36,073 bases of DNA from Erysipelotrichaceae bacterium (lineage in GTDB: Bacteria; Bacillota_I; Bacilli_A; RFN20; CAG-826), in assembly GCA_015058945.1 (NCBI GenBank), contig SVBF01000002.1:1-36073 (forward strand), written 5' to 3'. Below the pieces are notes generated by a model, which did not search any database, was not told where the DNA came from, and saw nothing but the letters and a program-made list of their open reading frames with translations. Below, one piece after another: positions 32,260-36,073 of this stretch. How positions within the stretch are numbered: position 1 is the first letter of the stretch; each line of letters begins with the position of its first letter. The position numbers and the translations under genes were made by a program.

Positions 32260-33437
32260 TTGAAGAACTCGGTCGGATTCGCAATCTTTTGGTAGCCGCC
32301 ATAGGCCTGAGGCAGCGCCTTCATCTCGGAATAAAGCGCCTTGCGGTTGAACTTAAGGGTGATTTCATCGGCCTTCTTCGCGATGTCGAACGCCGGGAAA
32401 AGGTCAGGATAGGCGACCGAGGCGACGAACCAAGCGTTGATTAGCGCGGTCTCCACATTGGTGTAATAGGCGTTATAGGCCATCTGGAGGTAGACTTCGC
32501 CAGTCTGGAAAGCCTTGCAAATGGAGAAGTCGAAGTTTTTGCCCTTGATGTTCTTCACGGCGGCCGCATCAAAGATCATGACTTCCATGTCTTTGGCGAG
32601 GGAGGTGAATTTCTCTTCTTCAATCTTTTGGATACCGTCTTTGGGCAGGCCGGTGACGACGTTATCGATATGGGTGAAGTTGAAGACGTCGTAATTCTGT
32701 GCGGTCATGAACTGATCGGTCGTACCCCAGTTGCCTAGCCCACAGGCATAGCCCTTCTTGCGGTGATTCGCTTTTTTGGTCAGGTCAAAAATGTCCTTGG
32801 TGGAGTGGTAATGGTATTCGATGACGTCCTTCGCGCGAGCATCTTCCCCAAAGACGAACCCGAGCAAGGCCAACGAACTGTAGACGGTCGTGTTGACCAT
32901 GCCCGCCGAACCAGTGCGCAGCGTGATGACGGGGACGCCAAGTTGCTTCTGCAGCGCGTTTTCCTTGTCCGCGTCCTCGTATTCGGAGATGACGATGTCC
33001 GGACGGCACGAAAGGATCTTTTCCGCCTCCGCCGCTTGCGCTTGCGGGCCGCCGACGCCGCAGGAAGGAAGCGTCACGAATTTGTCTTTCCCGGCGAGAA
33101 GGTAAGGTCGAGGAACGTTATCAAACATCTTGGGGCGAGACTCCAACGAGGGGTTATCGATATCTTCGACGCCACAAAGCAGATCTAAATCGCCGACGTA
33201 GGAATATAGCCGAAGCGCACCCGCGCCGACACAGACGACGCGTTCATAGGACCCAGGGGTGATTTCGACCTTCCTACCCACCATGTCCGTGACGTTGAAC
33301 TTGCCCTCACCAAGGTCTTCTTTCGTCACCGAATACGTGAGTTCCGGGAAGACCGTCTCCGCGGGGGTGTTACCGTTTCCACATGAGGTTAAGCAAAGCA
33401 AAAAGGCCGCAAAACCCAGAATAAAATTACGATTCAT
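32256..33437 (-). CDS. FecB/BtuF-type substrate-binding lipoprotein
   Basis: This encodes a 393-residue class III periplasmic-type binding lipoprotein for iron-siderophore, heme or corrinoid. ATG 33437 has GGAGG 8 bases upstream; it overlaps the ATPase gene by 11 bases. The lipobox is LTSC (Cys19). The family pattern is DMVGRKVEIT, YERVVCVGAGALRLYSYVG, LSCRPDIVISEYED (the typical K/P-DLV-I strand), GVPVITLRTG, and the long linker helix around KDVIEYHYHSTKDIFDLTKK. The C-terminal lobe ends in YQKIANPTEFFK. The ligand cannot be told from the sequence. The first helix of the C-terminal lobe includes ACGLGNWGTTDQFM, which may line the pocket. Confidence 0.88.
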   Translation of the reverse strand: MNRNFILGFAAFLLCLTSCGNGNTPAETVFPELTYSVTKEDLGEGKFNVTDMVGRKVEITPGSYERVVCVGAGALRLYSYVGDLDLLCGVEDIDNPSLESRPKMFDNVPRPYLLAGKDKFVTLPSCGVGGPQAQAAEAEKILSCRPDIVISEYEDADKENALQKQLGVPVITLRTGSAGMVNTTVYSSLALLGFVFGEDARAKDVIEYHYHSTKDIFDLTKKANHRKKGYACGLGNWGTTDQFMTAQNYDVFNFTHIDNVVTGLPKDGIQKIEEEKFTSLAKDMEVMIFDAAAVKNIKGKNFDFSICKAFQTGEVYLQMAYNAYYTNVETALINAWFVASVAYPDLFPAFDIAKKADEITLKFNRKALYSEMKALPQAYGGYQKIANPTEFFK

Positions 33438-34200
33438 CGCCATTTCCTCCGTAGATGAATAATGTTTTATCCTCAACGTAGACGCGTTTTGCGTGAATGC
33501 CAAAGACCGATTCGATCGTCTTTTCGTTCACGCTTTCCGCGTCTCCGTCTGAAACCAAATGTCCGTCCTTGAGAAAGAGAAAGCGATCGCCAATCCCAAG
33601 GGCAAGATTGATGTCGTGCATCGAAAGCAAAACGGTTAGGCCTTTCTTCTTTGCCAAGGCTTTGACCATCTCGGCGATCGTCGTCTCCGCGCTGATGTCG
33701 AGATTCGAGGTCGGTTCATCAAAGAGAAGGATTCGGGATTGCTGCGCCAAAGCCCTCGCGATGGCGACCCGTTGTCTTTCGCCACCGGAAAGCTCGAGGA
33801 CGTTGCGGGTGGCGAGATGCTCCAAAGACATTTCGACTAGGACCGTTTCCACGATGTCCTGGTCCTCCTTAGTGGGAGCGAACGCAAAATAAGGAAGGCG
33901 GCCGAGCATCACCGCGTCATAAACGGTGGATGGGGCAAAAGAGGGCGTCTGGGGGACGTAGGCGAGCAGCCGCGCCCGATCGGAGGTTCGCATTTCCATC
34001 ACCGGTTTGCCCCCGATGAGGATTTCGCCCTCCGCCCGTTTCATCTGTCCGAGCAGGCATTGGATCAACGTCGATTTGCCCGAGCCATTAGGCCCGAGCA
34101 GAATGCCGATCTCACCTTCTCCTAAACCAAAGGAGACGTCATGGAGCACTTCCGGCGCGTTTCTCGCATAACGGGTGGAAAGGTTTTTGACTTGGATCAT
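33427..34200 (-). CDS. FecE/FepC-type ABC transporter ATPase
   Basis: This encodes a 257-residue ATPase for iron-siderophore, heme or cobalamin import. Walker A is GPNGSGKST (36-44), Q-loop AYVPQ, signature LELSGGERQRVAIARAL, Walker B ILLFDEPTSNLD, H-loop SMHDINLAL. The C-terminal tail (HAKRVYVEDKTLFIYG) matches this subfamily. ATG 34200 overlaps the permease stop as ATGA. Length and motifs are normal. It would sit under the FecCD permease dimer. Confidence 0.95.
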   Translation of the reverse strand: MIQVKNLSTRYARNAPEVLHDVSFGLGEGEIGILLGPNGSGKSTLIQCLLGQMKRAEGEILIGGKPVMEMRTSDRARLLAYVPQTPSFAPSTVYDAVMLGRLPYFAFAPTKEDQDIVETVLVEMSLEHLATRNVLELSGGERQRVAIARALAQQSRILLFDEPTSNLDISAETTIAEMVKALAKKKGLTVLLSMHDINLALGIGDRFLFLKDGHLVSDGDAESVNEKTIESVFGIHAKRVYVEDKTLFIYGGNGDES

Positions 34201-35279
34201 GCCTTGCCCCCTTTCTTCGCGAAGATGAGATAGAGGAAGAACGGTCCGCCGAGAAGTGAGGTGATTGCCCCGACGGGAAGCGCGGTTCCGTTGCCGATGA
34301 GGCGAGAGACGATGTCGCTGAAAAGCAAGAGCAAGGCACCAGATACCAAAGAGGCGGGAATCAGGAAACGGTGGTTGTTCCCCACGATGCGGCGCATCGC
34401 GTGGGGACAAATGATGCCGATGAAGCCGATGATACCGAGGTAAGACACGCAAACGGCAGTGATGAGCGAGGCGAGCAACATGGACACGAAACGGAGCAAA
34501 TTCACTTTCACGCCTAAGCTATTCGCCACGCTTTCGTCCGCCGCCACGGCATTAAAACGCCATTGCAAAAAGAAGAAGACGATGACGCTTGCCGCCACAA
34601 CCCCAAACATGATCCAATCCGTCGTGAAGGTAGCTCTGCCTAGATCCCCAAACGTCCAAATGACGGCGGCGCTAAGCCCCACGTCAGTCGCATAGAACTG
34701 CAAAATCGTGGTGAGGGCGGTCCAAACCGTACCTAAGGCAATGCCCGCAAGAACCACCGTCTCCGAAGAGAAAGAACGGATGCGGCATAGTCCGAGCACA
34801 ATCAGCGTGGAAACCAAGGCGAAAAGAAACGCCATGGAAGAGGTCGCAAATGGATTGGTCCCGAAATCGTAATTGTCGATGCGGCCACCCGTATTGATGA
34901 AGCCGCCCGCGAAACCGATGATCGCGATGTTCGCGCCGAACACGGCGGCATTGGAAACGCCTAAAGTCGAGGGGCTCGCCATCGGGTTTTTTAACGTCGA
35001 TTGCATGACGAGACCCGCAACCGATAGGCCAGCTCCGGCAATCAAGGCTGCCAGGGCGCGCGGCAAACGGATTTGCTGGACGATGCGAACGCTCGACGCT
35101 TCGCCCTGGCCAAACAAAGCCATGAAAGATTCGGGCAGGCTCATGTTCGAGGAGCCGACCATCAACGAGACAAAGAAAAGGACCGCCACGACACCGAGCA
35201 TCACGAAGATGACGATACGTTTGACGCTATTACGATGGGCCAATTCCTGACGTACGCTGCGCGATAATTCTTCGGGCAT
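34197..35279 (-). CDS. FecCD-family ABC transporter permease
   Basis: This encodes a 360-residue permease with about ten membrane segments, the FecCD/BtuC fold. Recognisable pieces are RLPRALAALIAGAGLSVAGLVMQSTLKNPMASPSTLGVSNAA (in part: RLPRALAALIAGAGLSVAG, NPMASPSTLGVSNAA), and GIIGFIGIICPHAMRRIVGNNHR with the coupling helix. There is one permease gene, so it would act as a homodimer. The start is uncertain: ATG 35279 has TACTAT 6 bases upstream (leaderless), while ATG 35300, in frame, adds MPWYYPR and likewise lacks a ribosome site. It is the first gene of the operon, divergent from TetR. Confidence 0.92.
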   Translation of the reverse strand: MPEELSRSVRQELAHRNSVKRIVIFVMLGVVAVLFFVSLMVGSSNMSLPESFMALFGQGEASSVRIVQQIRLPRALAALIAGAGLSVAGLVMQSTLKNPMASPSTLGVSNAAVFGANIAIIGFAGGFINTGGRIDNYDFGTNPFATSSMAFLFALVSTLIVLGLCRIRSFSSETVVLAGIALGTVWTALTTILQFYATDVGLSAAVIWTFGDLGRATFTTDWIMFGVVAASVIVFFFLQWRFNAVAADESVANSLGVKVNLLRFVSMLLASLITAVCVSYLGIIGFIGIICPHAMRRIVGNNHRFLIPASLVSGALLLLFSDIVSRLIGNGTALPVGAITSLLGGPFFLYLIFAKKGGKA

Positions 35280-35327
35280 ACGAGGATAGTACCAAGGCAT
35301 GTCCGTTAAAAAAACATAATTCGCTTT

Positions 35328-35360
35328 TTTGTTTGATAAACTTCACGGATAACGAACAAA
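35328..35360. promoter_or_regulatory. candidate TetR operator in the divergent promoter region
   Basis: TTTGTTTGATA (35328-35338) and TAACGAACAAA (35350-35360) form an inverted repeat matching at 9 of 11 positions. It lies between the divergent importer operon and the TetR gene and overlaps the likely -35 of TetR (TTCACG, 35342-35347). TATATT (35364-35369) is the probable -10. Confidence 0.5.
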
Positions 35361-35380
35361 GTGTATATTTTTATTAAGCT

Positions 35381-35932
35381 ATGGACCTGAGACAACGCAA
35401 ATCGAGAGCCGCGATCTACCGCGCGTTAGGAGAGTGTCTCCACGAAAAGGATTTCGCGGATTTATCCGTGGAAAACATCTTGGAGAAAGCCAACGTTTCC
35501 CGCTCCACTTTCTATGCCCATTTCCGTACGAAAGACGACGTTCTGGATTCACTGATCACGAACATCTTCCACCACGTCTTCTCCCATTCGCTTCATCAGG
35601 AAGACACCCACGACTTCTCCCACGAATCCGTGTTGGATTACGAGCATTTATTCACACACGTCCTCTACCATTTGCGCGATGAACGGGAACTCATCGACAT
35701 CGTGCTCAAAGGAAGTTGCAAAGAGCGCATCCTGGCGGAGCTTAGGCAGAATATCGAGCCGCTCATCGCCCGCTGCGTGAATGAAGGCGCCATCAAACCC
35801 AAAGACGTGCCAACCGCCCTGCGCACCAAGCAAGCGACGGAGAGCTTTGTGTCCCTCGTCACCTATTGGTTTGAATGTGGCTGCGACGTCAGCCCAGAGG
35901 AATGCACAAGGCGGTTCTTCTCCTTGATATAG
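35381..35932 (+). CDS. TetR/AcrR-family transcriptional regulator
   Basis: This encodes a 183-residue repressor-type protein. The N-terminal DNA-binding domain has the TetR helix-turn-helix: DLSVENILEKANVSRSTFYAHFRTKDDVLDSL (in part: SVENILEKANVSRSTFYAHF, about 30-49). The C-terminal part (60-183) is helical and fits the ligand-binding/dimer domain; the pattern (VLYHLRDERELIDIVL, then TYWFECGCDVSPEE) recalls the Bacilli TetR_C group. No Shine-Dalgarno site precedes ATG 35381; the -10 is 11 bases upstream, so the leader is almost absent. It is divergent from the metal/corrinoid operon and probably controls it and itself through the inverted repeat at 35328-35360. Confidence 0.9.
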   Translation: MDLRQRKSRAAIYRALGECLHEKDFADLSVENILEKANVSRSTFYAHFRTKDDVLDSLITNIFHHVFSHSLHQEDTHDFSHESVLDYEHLFTHVLYHLRDERELIDIVLKGSCKERILAELRQNIEPLIARCVNEGAIKPKDVPTALRTKQATESFVSLVTYWFECGCDVSPEECTRRFFSLI

Positions 35933-35934
35933 AA

Positions 35935-35990
35935 AGGGGCTGTAACAAAACCTCACGATCGATGAGGGTGCGTCGCAGCCCTTTTCTTAC
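35935..35990. terminator. bidirectional nested terminator
   Basis: Outer stem GGGGCTG/CAGCCC, inner stem CCTCA-cgatcga-TGAGG. On the plus strand TTTTCTT follows; on the minus strand CCCCTTTC follows. It serves TetR and the converging partial gene. The layout resembles the terminator at 101-142. Confidence 0.75.
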
Positions 35991-36073
35991 GGAAACCGTC
36001 CAAGGAATCGAACCTCGGGCGCGTTTTCGATCTGATTATACGTCGCCTTCGCGAATCCCCTTCGCCCCATGGC
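35987..36073 (-). CDS. C-terminal fragment of an unknown protein
   Basis: The minus strand is open from the window edge to a TAA at 35987-35989, giving 28 residues that end NQIENAPEVRFLGRFP. The stop abuts a terminator whose minus-strand arm reads into it, which supports a real gene end. Nothing can be said of function. Confidence 0.5.
   Translation of the reverse strand, partial: AMGRRGFAKATYNQIENAPEVRFLGRFP

Noticed and set aside
36001..36025. tRNA T-arm-like sequence GGTTCGATTCC on the minus strand
   Set aside because: No acceptor or anticodon arm could be fitted, and the frame is an open reading frame ending next to a terminator.
1..36073. Mycoplasma genetic code (TGA as Trp)
   Set aside because: Several genes end at TGA with a coupled ATGA start, and Trp is encoded by TGG throughout.
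1..36073. CRISPR array, prophage or insertion sequence
   Set aside because: No regularly spaced repeats, phage genes or transposase were seen; the only repeats are those listed at 3954-5412.

Overview
The window looks like a chromosomal segment of a Bacillota (class Bacilli) bacterium, probably an uncultured gut lineage related to the mycoplasma branch; this is inference. Supporting signs are strong AGGAGG ribosome sites, the rpsF-ssb-rpsR operon, DUF898- and DUF3899-like membrane proteins, short-lipobox lipoproteins, T-tailed hairpin terminators, and an Opp transporter whose ATPases carry inserts (mycoplasma OppF is also enlarged). TGA is a normal stop (snf2 and metI-like genes end in it), so the mycoplasma code is not used. 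Base composition is GC-rich apart from one AT-rich island.

Layout. 1-69 is the possible tail of a plus-strand gene. 156-1766 is a C-terminally anchored surface protein and 1879-2100 a Nif11-like double-glycine precursor peptide. 2260-3816 is an NSS-family sodium symporter. 3954-5416 is the most unusual stretch: an AT-rich hepT/mntA toxin-antitoxin pair bracketed by exact 18-bp direct repeats and then by copies of a ~105-bp hairpin-plus-terminator repeat, with a third copy directly after rpsR and a degenerate inverted fourth. 5422-6422 is rpsF-ssb-rpsR, with an S6:S18-like leader and a good promoter. 6667-7131 is a free methionine-R-sulfoxide reductase with an apparently leaderless start; 7232-7567 is a DUF898 membrane protein.

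7684-17446 is a complete oligopeptide ABC importer, transcribed oppA-(terminator/promoter)-oppB-oppC-oppD-oppF. OppA has 916 residues, OppC carries about 400 residues outside the membrane, and both ATPases have long charged helical additions. OppD has lost the C-terminal cysteine motif. 17610-19804 holds a small membrane protein and an M6-type metalloprotease lipoprotein that could supply peptides to Opp.

19919-22355 contains a PIN-domain protein with long Lys/Pro/Glu linkers, divergent from a membrane-bound XRE regulator. 22352-27823 is a tightly overlapping operon: unknown protein, SNF2 ATPase, MutY. 27910-31550 has a DUF4353 beta-helix lipoprotein and a flavin-reductase-like protein followed by TcdA. 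31645-35279 is a four-gene overlapping operon for a FecCD-type metal/siderophore/corrinoid importer plus a methyltransferase, divergent from a TetR regulator. The window ends in the C-terminus of a minus-strand gene facing TetR across a shared terminator.

Most coding is on the minus strand. The few plus-strand genes are regulators or enzymes with little or no 5' leader. All calls are from reading the sequence; no database search was run.
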